64,000 nucleotides of DNA, from the NCBI GenBank assembly GCA_039000515.1, contig JBCFYV010011135.1, positions 24,172,235 through 24,236,234 of the forward strand. The letters are read 5' to 3'. Made by a program: the position numbers and the translations under genes. This document shows positions 11,345-23,884 of the stretch, piece after piece (the first letter of the stretch is position 1; each line of letters opens with the position of its first letter). The stretch is from Timema cristinae. Its lineage: Eukaryota; Arthropoda; Insecta; Phasmatodea; Timematidae. Under the pieces are notes generated by a model. The model was not told the DNA's origin. It made no database searches and saw only the letters and a program-made list of their open reading frames with translations.

Positions 11345-11735
11345 TTTGAGAAAACTATAGGTGCGAGGGTAGTAAACGCGATAAAATGTGTTTTTGCAGT
11401 ATTTATAGCAAAACTTTTTTTTTGGCCCAAATTAAGTAAAATATTTATCCATTAGAAACCTAGAGTTTAATTTTCTTCACACGATGATATCAACAGGTTG
11501 TTGAATATCTGTCAACGATGTCTTGGAATTTAATGACAACTTTTTCTCTTCATTTTAAAAATTCTCATCTAATGCCGCTATTCTCATGAGAGATATTCAA
11601 CAACTGTTGATATTACCATGTGAAGAAAATTAAGCTCTAACTGGAGCATTATTAGATTTATTGTGAACAAAATATTGTCTTGCTATTAAAACTACAAAAA
11701 CACTTCTCCTTGCGCATGTTCTCTTCATCACTACC
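11345..11735. mobile_element. Foldback (palindromic) element
   Basis: Arms centred near 11545 pair over more than 150 bp with mismatches. For example GAGTTTAATTTTCTTCACAC pairs with GTGAAGAAAATTAAGCTC, and GATATCAACAGGTTGTTGAA with TTCAACAACTGTTGATAT. No coding capacity. A degenerate relative of one arm lies near 39875-40020. Confidence 0.6.
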
Positions 11736-12070
11736 TTAATCGCTTTTTTATGATATTAGAAACCCTGCCATAGCATACATAGATTCACTAATTAATGAAA
11801 ATTATATATATAATAGTTTTACGCTTGTCCCCGACAGTTTGATTCTAATATTGCCCAACCTAACAAAACCTAACCTTAAATTGATAATACCATGCAAGGT
11901 TGGTCTTTGCTTGTAAAACAAACCTGTCGTTTATTACGTAAGAGTGGATGGCGTGAGGTAACCAACAAACATATTAGCTTGGCTATTTATTTCATCATTA
12001 AATTAATGGTTTTTCATTAAATAAAAAAATTAGGCTCCGTTAGGTCCTGTCCCGTGGTTTATACTAAAGC

Positions 12071-12984
12071 TTGATTCACACGTTTGCCAAAAATAGAAAG
12101 AGGTATTTTCTTCAGTGACACAGAGATTCGCACGCTGTATGTTGACCCATGATGCGTTGAAACGCTAACTTAAAACAGATAATTATCAACATATTTTATT
12201 TTCTAGTAGATAAACATATATTTTAGATCACTCTCCCGATGTATGTTTACAAATTATAACGCTGTGTCGTGGCACAATCCGATACATAGATACACACGCT
12301 TTACATTAACTTGTTATTTCAAATCTCCTCACAATGAACAACGAAGCTGTCTGCTCGCTTCTAGCTCCTCAGCGCATGCGCACTGATTTGAAATGTTTGG
12401 TTTTGAGATTTAATTGTTTCTCCTGTGCCGAACATCTCAGGCAGAGCGGACAAAGTAGACTTTAACGGAACATCTTGCGCCGATTATGCAGAAATCTTGT
12501 GATTGGCCTACTGTAAATTCACACGCTCGCCTAAAAACTAGCGCAGAACAAAAACGTGGTCACGTGATGCGCTTTAAGCCAATCGCAAGATTTCCGCCTT
12601 ATCTGCGCGAGCTGTTCGTCAAAGGAGAACCAATCAAATCTCTGATCCAACCATCTCGAATCAGTGCGCATGCGCTGTAGAGCTAGAAGCGAGCAGACAG
12701 TTTCGTTGGTTGTTGTGAGGAGGTTTGAAATAACCCGTTAATGTAAAGCGTGTGTATCGATGTATTGTATCGATGTATTGGATTGTGCCACGACACAGCG
12801 TTATAATTTGAAAACATACATCGGGACAATGATCTAAAATATATGTTCATATACTAGAAAATAAAATATGTTGATAGGTGTTTTACGTTAGCGTTGCAAT
12901 GCATCATGGGTCAACTTAGTGTGTAAATTACTGCGCCTCTGAGGCAGATTATGCTTTTTATTTTCGGTGAGAGTGTGAATCCAC
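12071..12984. mobile_element. Large palindromic element (about 0.9 kb, long inverted arms)
   Basis: Almost the whole segment pairs with itself around 12540. Outer GATTCACAC pairs with GTGTGAATC, TTGACCCATGATGC pairs with GCATCATGGGTCAA, ACGCTGTGTCGTGGCACAAT pairs with ATTGTGCCACGACACAGCGT, and inner GAAATCTTGTGATTGGC pairs with GCCAATCGCAAGATTTC. The open frame at 12486-12680 is just the inner arm. Exact termini and target duplication are unclear. Confidence 0.75.
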
Positions 12985-13098
12985 TAAGTAGGAAAATTTT
13001 CAGCTTTCTAGGTCATCTAGGGGCTTCTGGAAATTGTGAAAATATACACACACATTAGGAAACTATATATATTTTATTATGCCTATTATTATTTTTTC

Positions 13099-13147
13099 GT
13101 GCTTATAACCCGAATGGGTAGTAAGACGCGGTGCTAATAATAATATT
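13099..13147 (+). mobile_element. Solo SINE tail
   Basis: GCTTATAACCCGAATGGGTA then GTAAGACGCGGTGCTAATAA, without body or head. It is probably a strongly 5'-truncated insertion of type A or B. Confidence 0.75.
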
Positions 13148-13404
13148 ATTTTTTCCATTATTAACAAAATGTATGGAAAATGTATGCTTTATGGACCGTT
13201 AAGGAAAGATGCAACCTTTCAGAGTAAACTCAGTGTACACACACAGGTCGGTAAATATTCAAAGAATCTCCCTGCAGAATCTCGTTAAAATCGGGCCACA
13301 TATATATCAATTTTCATGTAACAAACAAACAAACTGATTTTTGAGTGTCCGTCATCTTGAAATGGATAAACAGATCAAACAACGATGTGGATACTTTTAT
13401 TTTA

Positions 13405-13647
13405 TCACCGCGTCTTACTACCCGTTCAGGTTATACGCTTGTGTACTAATTAAGCAAATAGTTTTTAAGGATTTTGAAGGATATATGTATACAAAGTGTA
13501 CCCACATTTTCGTGAAGATAGAGTGGAAAACCATCTTAGAAAAACCACCCCAAGTATACCCGACCGAGATTCGAACACCTCTATCTCTCAGTCATCGGCA
13601 ATCTAGTATTTTGCGAGAGTAAGACCATGCGGCCACCAAGGTGGGTC
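13405..13647 (-). mobile_element. SINE-C
   Basis: Tail CACCGCGTCTTACTACCCGT, body GTACCCACATTTTCGTGAAG, and C head with GATTCGAAC, TTGCGAGAGTAAGACCATGC and GCCACCAAGGTGGGT. The open frame at 13341-13622 is a SINE translation. Confidence 0.85.
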
Positions 13648-13765
13648 GGGTCATGTTTGTGTCCCACACATTTGACATTTATCGCGTCTCAAAAAGACAG
13701 ATAAACATAATTACACATACTCAAGTTAAAACATAACCTCGATTCGCTCGATTAATAACTAAACA

Positions 13766-14012
13766 CCCACCTCGGTGGCGTAGTTGGCTAACGCGCTTGT
13801 CGCTTTGAGCTCGACTGCTGAGGACGGGGAGATCGAGGTTCGAATCTCGGTCGGGTGAACTGGGGTGGTTTTTCCTAAATGGTTTTCCACGCAAATGCGG
13901 GTTCACTTCCTCTAATTTAACCTTCCCAATTCCTAATACATTAGCGTAATTAGTACTTAAAGCGTATAACCCGAACGGTTAGTAAGACGCGGTGCTAAAT
14001 ATATATAGTATG
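13766..14012 (+). mobile_element. SINE-A
   Basis: Head, body and tail are complete. ATAACTAAACA is duplicated at 13755-13765 and 14013-14023. Confidence 0.9.
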
Positions 14013-14433
14013 ATAACTAAACATTAAGATTTACATTAATTTGAGAAAGTAAAAAGTCACTTTTATTCATCCAAATTTTTTTGTTCTCATTATTCCTTTT
14101 CATTCATTCCATTAAAAAAAAATCGTCCTTTCCACTCGTGTTTTCATTCGGGGTGATTAGGGTGCTCTGTAGAGGAAACTGTCATCCCCCCCTCCCCTTT
14201 CCCTATCCCTGTCTAGAAGCAACCCTTCACACGTCATCCAATCAGATCGCGCGGGAAATCAAACGACTGTACGCTGGGGTTGTTTTTTGTTTTCGCTCTC
14301 TCGGACTAATCTGGCGCTCCGGAGATAAATCAGAAATCTTTTATTTACACCCGGAATTGTAGAACAAAATGGTAGGGGTTTGGATCCCTGAAGAGAAGGG
14401 GATGATGTTTTTCGATTTAGTTCGTTAAGATCA

Positions 14434-14483
<50 letters not shown>

Positions 14484-14484
<1 letters not shown>

Positions 14485-14763
14485 GCACCGCGTCTTACTA
14501 CCCGTTCGGGTTATACGCACTTACGCTAATGTGTAATGGTAGGGTGATTGTGAGATGAAATGAAGGACCTACAGTTTAACATGGGATCCGAACCACGGTA
14601 GAGGCCTGGCATTCCACACATTCACAAGTTGTGATTGATACACGTCTTGTCAGAGGTTAAGTAAGGCGTTTGGTCATCAGATAAATCTGTGCTGGGACCA
14701 AGGATTGAACCCCGGACCCTCAGCACAGAAGTCCGACACCTTACCCCTAGACCGCTAGGTAGC
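14484..14763 (-). mobile_element. SINE-B with (ATT)n tail
   Basis: The tail is preceded by (ATT)n at 14437-14483. The body includes the CACGTCTTGTCAGAGGTTAA segment and the head ends ACCGCTAGGTAGC. Confidence 0.9.
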
Positions 14764-14922
14764 AGTTAACTAAGAGATCCGTCCAACACGTAAGGGTACG
14801 TTTGCTAAATGGCTTATTTAAGTCGAAAGCAAGTCCAGATAATTCACCGAGGTGTGGAAGGTAATTATTAGGGTTTTGACTTCACCTCGCCCCTCCCTCT
14901 ATAAAATATAATTAATATTTTG

Positions 14923-15178
14923 TACCGGCTTCGCTGTCCACGTGGTCTAACGTGCTACTCTCGCATTAGACTAGACTGCCGATGACTGGGTGATAAAGGT
15001 GTTCGAATCTTGATCGGGTGTACTGAGGGAGGATTCTCCAAAAGTTGTTTTTCACTCTCCCTTCACGCAAATGCGGGTACAATTCCTCTGGATATAACCT
15101 TTCTAATCCTTAAAACCATTAGCATAATTAGTACATAAATGTATAACCCGAACGGGTAGTAAGACTCCGTTCCAAAAA
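14923..15178 (+). mobile_element. SINE-C
   Basis: Head with CACGTGGTCTAACGTGCTAC and GTGTTCGAATCTTGATCGGG, body ACGCAAATGCGGGTACAATT, tail ATAACCCGAACGGGTAGTAA. Type C reference copy: its body is related to A, but its head differs. Confidence 0.88.
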
Positions 15179-15717
15179 AATCGTAATAATTAATGTTTTG
15201 TATTTTGAATTCGGGGCTACAGATTCAGAGGCCCTGGGTTCAATCCCCGGTGCTTCCAGATTTTTCTTTGAAGGAGTGCATCAAGAACGGGGTCAACTCA
15301 GCCTCTTGAGGACAAAAGAAGAAGCTAAGTGAATTAAAAAAGTTGAGTCTTCTGTCTAGAAAACTGAGATTAACGACTATAGGTGTTGTTATTTTAACCA
15401 CGTGACACCCTCTTGCCAAAAAAATGTTGGCGTTATCTTCGCTAACACTCAGTCGGTATAACTCGCTTGAGGAATGAAATTATCGAGTTTTTGGAGTTTA
15501 TGCCTCTTGTAGCTGTTGTTTGTATAGTCTAATTTTCAAAAGGAAGAGCCTTTTCTTGGGGTTATAGTAGATACTAGAACTAGTTTCACGTATTCATACG
15601 TCAATGTGACCTGTATCTGTCACTTTTGATATAAAATATTAATAATTATATAATAATCATAGTAAAATAATCAAATGCTATCAACTTTGGCAGCAAACAT
15701 AATATGTGAGAAAATAT

Positions 15718-15873
15718 ATCATTGGTGAAACTTGAGCTCCTCTCATAGTGATAATTTAACAGCTGGCAAGCTGGGTGTAATGTATGTTCTATATTTAAGC
15801 TAGTTTGTAGCTCGTGTGCTGATAATATCTTCATTCGGTTCAGAAAGTACACGTTAAATATCTCTAATAATAA
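15718..15873 (+). repeat. Type-E repeat, 3' part
   Basis: Shares ATTTAAGCTAGTTTGTAGCT, GTGTGCTGATAAT and CGGTTCAGAAAGTACACGTT with the copies at 19.9, 31.5 and 48.7 kb. From 15200 to 15300 there is a lone tRNA-like CTGGGTTCAATCCCCGG. Confidence 0.65.
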
Positions 15874-15894
15874 TAATTATAATAACTATAACAA

Positions 15895-16370
15895 TTTTAG
15901 AAAAATTTGGAATTTTCAAAAATCAATATCGTTACTAAACTACTCTTTAATTAAAATTACGTTTATGTGAAAATGAGAATTTGCATTTTTTTTAACGGAA
16001 CGTATATGTATTAAGAGTGTGCCTGTTTACAAAATTTATTAAAAATTGTTAGAACGGACTTAAATAAAATCTTTTTTCTTCTTTTTTTCATCATTTTTCT
16101 TTTTATTAAACTACCCTTAAATTTAGGGTTGAATATCTAATTCCAAATGCTCCCTCGGGAGAAACGTATTAAAACCATAGATACCAAGTGTTAGCCCAAC
16201 CGCTAAAAGGGTTTATACTCTAAGCCTAGATACATACAAACACGGGGAAACCACTTGTTTGGTTTCACGGGTCATTAAACCTCGACCTTCATCAAAATCT
16301 CGCGTTTGATTAATATTAATATTATTTTTACAGTCACAATACTTCTCTTTGCGAGGAGTCAGGTGAGATT
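15895..16370 (-). repeat. Dispersed repeat R, partial
   Basis: Minus-strand match to the first half of R, including AAGTATTGTGACTG and a GGTATCTATGGTTTTAATAC-type segment in place of the TTTTCATAAGGTC landmark. From 16370 to 16995 nothing else is visible. Confidence 0.65.
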
Positions 16371-16995
16371 GAACAATTAAAAGGTACCTTTAACAGGTAT
16401 CAAGCCTAATTAGTCATATTATAAATCAACCTAACTAATTTTATAAATATTGAAAGTATTTTAAAATAAAGTTCTTATCTGCGTTAGATAATTATAATTA
16501 TGTACATGCTATCGCGCTCAGGTTTAGTTCGTTTTTGTTTGCAAAGTTTTAGATAGTAGGGTTTTATTTCTAGATTATGTTGGCACACGAACTCAAAGAG
16601 ATTAAGATATCTTCAGTATCTGAGCCATAAACCTTTTGGAACATCTCAAAAATTCATTTAAAATAATAAGAGAACGACGCAGCAGATAAAGTAAAAGCAT
16701 AAATAAAAACCCAACTAAACTTTTAATAGCTACATTAACCGAGATTTCCGACACTACTTTGTACTAAGAACAAGTTGTTTTTATTACAAAAATAAGTTTA
16801 AAAAAAGGGCTATTACAAAGCTCGTAAATATTGTAAATAATAATAAAAAGAACTGGAGGTATATAAATCTTTGTTATTAAAATAATACTCTTTCTAAAAC
16901 AGTTTAGTAACAATTTTAAAATAGAGCTTGTATTTGGAAGTTTAAGCTCGTATCTCACTACCTTTTAACCAGAAAATTAGATTCAAAATTTACAT

Positions 16996-17229
16996 TACCT
17001 GCTTAGATAGCTGCATGGTTTAAGGTGCTACTCTTGTAATAGAATAGACTGTCAGTGATGAAGATATCGAGGTTCGAATCTTGGTCGGTTGTACTGAAGG
17101 TGGTTTTTCCAAAACAATTTCCCACTCTCCCTTTATGCAAATTCAGGTACACTTCTTATAAATATAATCGTTCACATTCTAATACACATAATTAGTGCGG
17201 GTAGTAAGACGTGGTGCCATAAAAAAAAT
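16996..17229 (+). mobile_element. SINE-C, old
   Basis: Head with GCATGGTTTAAGGTGCTACT and GAGGTTCGAATCTTGGTCGG. The tail is shortened to GCGGGTAGTAAGACGTGGTG plus an A run. Confidence 0.82.
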
Positions 17230-17489
17230 TGAAGTGAGGTTTTTAAATTAATTTCACAACAGCAAGAATGTGATAAACAAGGTAGTTTTTATTTATTTAT
17301 TTTTGTTTTAATAAATATGTCTTTAAAAAATGTACCTGTGATTTAAATATCTTATAATTTAAACACATTTTATTATGTTATTTAATATAACTTTTATTTA
17401 GAAATTACAGAAATCATTTTTGTTTAATTGTCGCAAAAAGTAAATGCTTGAAACTTGATTTACTTTTTATATATATATATATATATTAT

Positions 17490-17922
17490 ATGTAACATTA
17501 GCCGCTAGCTAATGACAAAATACTGGAAACTGCAAACTTACCCAATTCTACGAAGACGTCCGCGGCCATGCTCATGTAAACACTGCGAGCCACTTGTCAC
17601 ACACCTGGCCATCACGACCTTCCTTGTAAGACTGAGGCGCGCCCACTGGGATACGTCACGCCGATTCTCCTTGCCCAAAGACCATAAGAAGAAAAGAAGT
17701 AACACTCCACCAAGTTTACGAGCGGGCTTCTACTAGCTCCGTGAGGCTCCTAGAACCTTCTCCGCCCTGTCTACGTTCTTTGGTGTGTGTCCCCCCCCCC
17801 CCCCCCCACCATGTTCTGCAAGCTGTGTTTTAGTGCGTATAAAAGATCGACCATGTGAATTGTGAGCCACTCTTGGGCTGGCTGTGAAGGTCGCTTGAAT
17901 AGGCGATAGCGACGAAAATTAC
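17490..17922 (+). mobile_element. Candidate solo LTR
   Basis: Begins TGTAACATTAG and ends AAAATTACA (TG...CA), with TATAAAAG at 17838-17845 and GC content above its surroundings. No target duplication was seen and no internal retroelement domain lies near. It could also be a promoter with a first exon (AATTACAAT/GTAAGC would be a donor). Confidence 0.3.
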
Positions 17923-17949
17923 AATGTAAGCTAAATTCCTTTTGGGTTA

Positions 17950-19890
17950 AATGTCTGACTTTTCTAAATTACTAAGTAAATTACTAAGTAAATTACTTAG
18001 TAAATTACTAAGTAAAAAGGCGCTTCAATTATTTTTACTTAGTAAATATCCAAAAAAGTTTTAAACTTGCTTTCATTGACATTTCAAGCTATGTCTACGT
18101 ATAAACTAAAACTTTACTCTTGTCTGAACGCATAACATATCTGGACTTGAGACTTTTGCTCTAACTATTGGAATATTTTTGTGAAAGGTTTACGATTTTT
18201 ACCGTCGTATTAATATTAATGATAAATGGGTTGAGATGCCTAAGCTTTTGGACTTTATATTTTGTGCGTAACAGATTTAAATTGTGTATAAGTTATAGTT
18301 ACTGGTTTCCTATTTTTATCTCTATTTATCATGTGAAGTTTAGCGCTTTAATTTTAAATGGACTCGTTCCTAAAAAAAAACCTTGCTCTGATTAATTGTT
18401 CGTCAGAGATAGGCGAATTTGGCATTAGACTATGTTGTCTTATAATATATGTAAATCTCAATTTATTTTTCTTTGGGCTGAATCACTTAAACTATTTTTC
18501 TTAGATTAATAGATATTGACTATAAAAGATATATATATAAAAAAGAAAGGAGAAAGGGAAAACAACTTATAAATTATGTCATTCGTAAACATCGCCTGTA
18601 GACTTTAACTTAATAAAACTTTGCTAGGTTTATATGTAAATTTCACTGTGTTAGGGTAAGTTTAGTAAGGTTATTATATGGATGTTCGCCTCCGAACATG
18701 AATTGCTGGGCGCCTTCAGCGCGTGGTATGTATAGATGGGAAGTTGCCATAGCAACCGAGTCATGATGACTAATGAGAGTTGTTGGTCAATTAAATGCAA
18801 AGTTGTTGTCTAATATCAACCTCAGCTCACACAAATAGCTAGGTTTAATTGTATATTTTTCCCCATTCTTACGGGGCTGGTAAAAATAATGTGAATAATA
18901 TATATTGACTAGGTGTTAGTAATTGTTGAAGTTAACGTTTAATTCCTAGGTTGAGATTATAATAGGGTATTAGTTTTCATGCCTAATTGTTATTTCTTGT
19001 AGCGAGCGATGAGGGTTGCTCTTAAAGCTGGCGCTAGTGGTATGAAGTCGCCAAAAGAAAATATTGTAAAGAAGTTGCATATAGTATGATTGTTAATATA
19101 CTTGTATCCATTGTTGCTGACTCTTTTTTGGGAAATTATAATAAATTACTGTTGATGGTGATATTCGTTCCTTCTCTCTATATAAGTATCATCCTTCGGT
19201 AATTTTAAGTTGAGTTAGTTCATGTGAGGTAATCACAAATATGGTATAACGTCTGGGCTGTGTTTATCGGCCGTTGAGGACGGCCGTGAGAACTTGCCCT
19301 CATCTATCCCAAATTGCGTGTGCTGGGTGTTATTTAGCTTACCCAGCGGGTATAACAAGTTCACTCACCCAGCCCACTCTATCGATTGTTATTGTGTTTT
19401 TTTTCTTATTTTCCTTTTGAAGTGTTTGAACCCTCTCTTTTGGATGGTAGATCCTAATTATGGTTCATATAGATCATAATGAATTTTCCATATCGGCACA
19501 CACACGTCTTAGCCCAAATCGACAGTTAACAACTCTGTCTAGTAAAAGCAAACACAAACACTAATTATCAGACTTCAAACTCAGATTGTGCCCGGGAGAT
19601 GCTGAGCTCTTACGGACAAAAGTAAAACTACTTCTAAAAAAAAAGAACATAGAAACAATATAATTTACAAATTAAGCATATTGCTCTCTTTCTCGCACCT
19701 ACAGTGCGAGATTTTTCTTTAATTACTGCGAGGGCTGTAAACAAGCAAACTGAATTTTATTCATCGTAACCTGCTTGCACATGTACGGAAATGAAACAGC
19801 AGCAGTACAGTCAGACTAAATAAAACTGACACAACCTAAATTAAATGCACTAGAAATCAATTCAATAAAACGGGATCATTACAGGTTCTA
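17950..19890. other. Gene-free stretch
   Basis: No coding region is supported. There is a perfect 7-bp stem hairpin CGGCCGT/ACGGCCG at about 19269-19287. Open frames at 18168 and 19294 lack coding character. Confidence 0.4.
17966..18017. repeat. Short tandem repeat of AAATTACTAAGT
   Basis: AAATTACTAAGT and its variant AAATTACTTAGT repeat about four times. CTTAGTAA and TTACTAAG are mutually inverted. Confidence 0.8.
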
Positions 19891-19899
19891 TTCATGTTA

Positions 19900-20063
19900 T
19901 GGCCAAAAATATATCATGGTTTAAATGTGGGTTTCCCCTTATCCAGTGATGAATTAACGGTCAGAGGGTTTGGTGTTGTGTCTGTTCTAGATTTAAGTTA
20001 GTTTATAAGTCATGTGCTGATATAATTAGTCGGTTCAGAAAGTGCACGTTAAATGCCTCAAAT
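19900..20063 (+). repeat. Type-E repeat
   Basis: TGGCCAAAAATATATCATGG, AATGTGGGTTTCCCC, CCAGTGATGAATTAACGGTC and CGGTTCAGAAAGTGCACGTT in order. Confidence 0.65.
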
Positions 20064-20610
20064 AAACTTTAAAAATAAAAATACAGAAAGTGTACCCGCA
20101 TTTGTGTGAATAACGAGTATAAAATCATCCTGGAAAAATAATATATGCAGTTAGGACTTTAACCTAGATCTTCATCATCCTCAGCATGCCAGACACTAAG
20201 AGACTGACGCCTTAATCCACTGGTCTACCGGAAAAGATACAAACTTTAATAAATCCAAAATATTCAGAGTATTATTTTCCTTGTGATGCTAAAAGCACCC
20301 TTATCGACACTCGTTGCTTACTTGGTGAATTCGAAGCTATTTTAATAAGCAAGTTTCATCGTAAGATGACGCACTTAGGCAGTCAAAGCACAATCATAAT
20401 TGGACGCCAATGTACCAAATAGAAAGAGAAAGAATAAAATTAGTAATTCACCCTGTGAAACTTCTTGTTTACTTTCTAATAACACTTCTCCTCTTCCACT
20501 GACGAATACACACACCAACTCAACTATTTGCTCCTGGAAAGCATTGACTAGCATTTTTTTTATGCTGCTTCCTTATCTCTATATACATATACTTATACGA
20601 ACATTGTTAT

Positions 20611-20860
20611 CACCTGATTCTGTGACCGTGTCTAACGCACTACTCTCGCGGTATACTAGACTGTCGATGAGGAAATTGAGGTTAAAATATCGGTTGATTG
20701 TACCGAGGGAGGTTTTCAAAATGTGTTTTCAATCTCCCTCCACGCAAATATGAGTTCATTTCCCATAAATATAACCTTCTTAATCTTTAAAACCATTAGT
20801 GTAATTAGTACATAAGTGTATAAACCGAACGGGTAGTAAGACGTGGTGCTGAAAAAAAAT
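20611..20860 (+). mobile_element. SINE-C, old
   Basis: Head GTGACCGTGTCTAACGCACT, body CTCCCTCCACGCAAATATGA, tail AACCGAACGGGTAGTAAGAC plus an A run. The open frame at 20400-20753 is spurious. Confidence 0.82.
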
Positions 20861-20864
20861 TATT

Positions 20865-21700
20865 CCACATCTTGGAATGCTCATTTCCCTGAATAAACCC
20901 GATTACCTGAGTTGTAAAAGATTTTTAGAAAATTTTATTAGTAAAAGATTAATTAATATCAAAAATCTTGTTATAATGTAAGACTATGTTTAAAATTATT
21001 TAAAAATGTATTGTTTTTGTTTCAATTTTATATCTTTAAAGTTTAAAACTCAGCTAATGAAAAGGAAAAATACAAATCAAAAATTCTTTTTTGGCCTGCC
21101 GTTACGTCACGTTACATCTAAAACCCGTCCTTAAAATAAAAAAGTTTATTCTATGTAAATATTATCAAAAACAAAGTTGAACACTGTCTTCTTTTTTTTT
21201 TTTTTAAGAAAGCTAATGCACATTTTAATAGGTCATTATTTAAGTCCACGGTTGTCTACATCGTAATCATTTTGTTTTTTTATTGAAATAAGTTTTTTAA
21301 TAGATTTTTATAGCTTTATGACGGTGTATATGAATTCACCGGCCGGGCCAACAACAAGTTAATTTGTCATGAAAACAAACGAAGAGAGTAAATCGACCTA
21401 CTTACCACGCTTTTTATTCCTCCGTCTCTAAATTTTAAAAGAATCATTTTAAAGGATTTTTTTTTTACAAACAATAATGTCATAAGCTCAGAATTTACGG
21501 CAGTTTAGATATTTAGCGTATAAGTTAAATAGAACTGGAATGTTGATGACCTACTGTGACTAAAATCCAGTTTCTTACAAAGAGACAGTCGTGATTCAGA
21601 AAGGAAAAAATATTCATTCACAGTTACAAAAGCTAACAAAAACCATTCTCATATATTCATGCATCAGGTAGTTTGATTTGTATCCGGCATTTTTGTTAGA
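20865..21700. other. Gene-free stretch
   Basis: AT-rich. I see neither a repeat with a second copy nor any coding signal. Confidence 0.4.
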
Positions 21701-21712
21701 CAGTATTAATAC

Positions 21713-21870
21713 CACCCACTTCGGTGGCCGCATGGTATAACGTGCTACTCTCGCAGTAAATTAGACTGCCAATGACGGATAGATCGATGTTCGAATCATG
21801 GTCGGATGTAATGAGATTGTTTTTAATGGTTTTCCATTCTCCCTCCACGCAAATGCGGGCGCACTTCCTA
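21713..21870 (+). mobile_element. SINE-C, 3'-truncated
   Basis: Head CACCCACTTCGGTGGCCGCA and B box are followed by the body up to AATGCGGGCGCACTTCC, where unrelated sequence begins. Confidence 0.82.
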
Positions 21871-22079
21871 ACACACACAAAAAAAGGACGGGTACAGACT
21901 GCCCTTACTGAACTAGATGAATTCCCTCGCGGGAGTCTCCCCCAAAATTTGGTTATGCAGCCAAAACTGGGAGGATGTTTGTAAAAAGAGTCTAAATTGA
22001 AAACCATTCGTTTATTTATTTACTACCTTTTTAAAAAAATCAAAATTTTGACAACATAAATTTTATATTATATATTTTG

Positions 22080-22500
22080 TTGACCTCGGTGGTCTTGGGG
22101 TAAAGTAATCACCTCATCACCAGATGTTCGCGAGTTCAAACCTAGCTGGAATAAATAGATTTTTCCTTGAGCGGTAAAAATCCGTAGCACAACTTCCTTC
22201 GTGAGGGAATTAAGACCATCGGTCCCCATGTCGATTGTGGTATGTAAAATAACCTTGGAATGTGTGTTAAATTACCTTTCCGACAAGATTGTTAGGATCT
22301 ATTACGCTCGTTCATAGAAATTCATTGTGGAAGGCAAGGGGAAATCGCCACACTTTCTGAACTCCCTTAGTACTTTGAACTTTTACCAGATGGTGTAGGC
22401 AATACTAACCAGCTGAATGGCTGAGTTAATACACAGTGCCGGATGGATATAAATCACAATACACCACTCTTAGTATTTTTGAATTAATAATAATAATAAG
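22080..22500 (+). mobile_element. SINE-D (another tRNA-like head) with (TAA)n end
   Basis: Head TGACCTCGGTGGTCTTGGGG and B-box-like GCGAGTTCAAACCTAGCTGG, a long body (CCGTAGCACAACTTCCTTCG) and an end in (TAATAA)n. It lacks the CCCGAACGGG tail of types A-C. From 22500 to 23600 I see no further feature apart from scattered tRNA-like motifs. Confidence 0.7.
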
Positions 22501-23647
22501 AAGAAGAAGTAGAGATTTAAGTCTTTATTATGTTTCTCGCGCAAAGGTTGCAAACACAGGCATGACAAAAATTTAATAACGACCCAAAACTAGCATTCCT
22601 TCTCATCAATAAGTAATTAATTATTTATTCACACACAAGTTATCATTGTCATTCTGGTTTTGGATTAGATTTCCGGTGATAAGAATATTGTGTTCTGAGC
22701 CTCGGTTGGGCACCCTAAGGGTGTTTTTGTTTGTTTTTCTCTTAAATGGTTTTCTTCTCACCTCCAACACAAATACGGGTATATTTCCTATAAAATGATG
22801 TATTATTTATCCCTAACATATTATTCTAGATCTATTTAGGTAAAATCACCTCATTACATCCAACCTGTATTTGAACTCTGGACTCTTCGGTCCTGTGAAT
22901 CCAGATGGCGCCTTTTTTCCGCGCGCCCGCGGTGCGGATGGACCTCTAATTAAAGCGTTGTGGTCACTGACGATACGAATGAAGACAGTTCCTATTCAAA
23001 TTTAGACTCGAAATGAAAACTGAACATGTTATGAACAATACGTTCACCAGCAGTCCAATTAGTTTAGTTTGTACATATAATTATCTGTTCAGAATCGGGT
23101 GAAAAAAATATAGATAGGGGCTTTTTTTGTTTTCTAAAGTATTGATTTAATTGGAAACGAAAGTAATATTAACTATATCATTATAATTAGTAGCGTAACA
23201 TACCTATTTTTTGTTTTCTCTTATTGAGTATGTGGAATCTATATACAGTAAAATATAATCAAATTTTGATGTGATTTTGAATAAAACTAGGTTAGTTTTA
23301 TTTACTACGAACGCAAACGCTTCACAACAGTATTGCACCTAATAAAGTCATGACAGGTAATTTTTTGGATTGTATAAACTCATTGGGGGATCGACATCCC
23401 TGGTCACACATCAATAAAAAAGCTCTTTCTTTCCAATTTAGTAAATTTATTATTTTAATAGAATGGAAAAAAAGCCTCCATGTAAACTAATTTAAATATA
23501 GACACGAGTATACGGCCATTTTAGATATTATAATTACATTAACCATCACACGATGCTCTCCACACTTGATAGATTCTACCTTTGATAACTAAAAACAAAA
23601 AAAGTTTGTATGTATCTACACTTTTTTATATATATATATATATATAT

Positions 23648-23671
23648 GGCGTTCTTTAACCTCTCTCTCTT

Positions 23672-23702
<31 letters not shown>

Positions 23703-23845
23703 ATTATTTATATATTTTATATATATATATATATATAAAGAGAGATTAAAGAACGCCCAATGTGTGTGTGTATATATATAATATATATATATATATTATA
23801 TACATATAAAGAGAGAAAGAGATTAAAGAACGCCACGTATGAAAC
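23648..23845. repeat. AT-dinucleotide hairpin with inverted GGCGTTCTTTAA ends
   Basis: GGCGTTCTTTAACCTCTCTC at about 23648 recurs inverted at about 23737-23757 and again at 23812-23836, separated by long (TA)n tracts. It could extrude as a large cruciform. It may be a small foldback element that duplicated one arm. Confidence 0.6.
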
Positions 23846-23884
23846 AGAACATGACGGCGGCAACATCATGTTTTGGAAGCGCTG

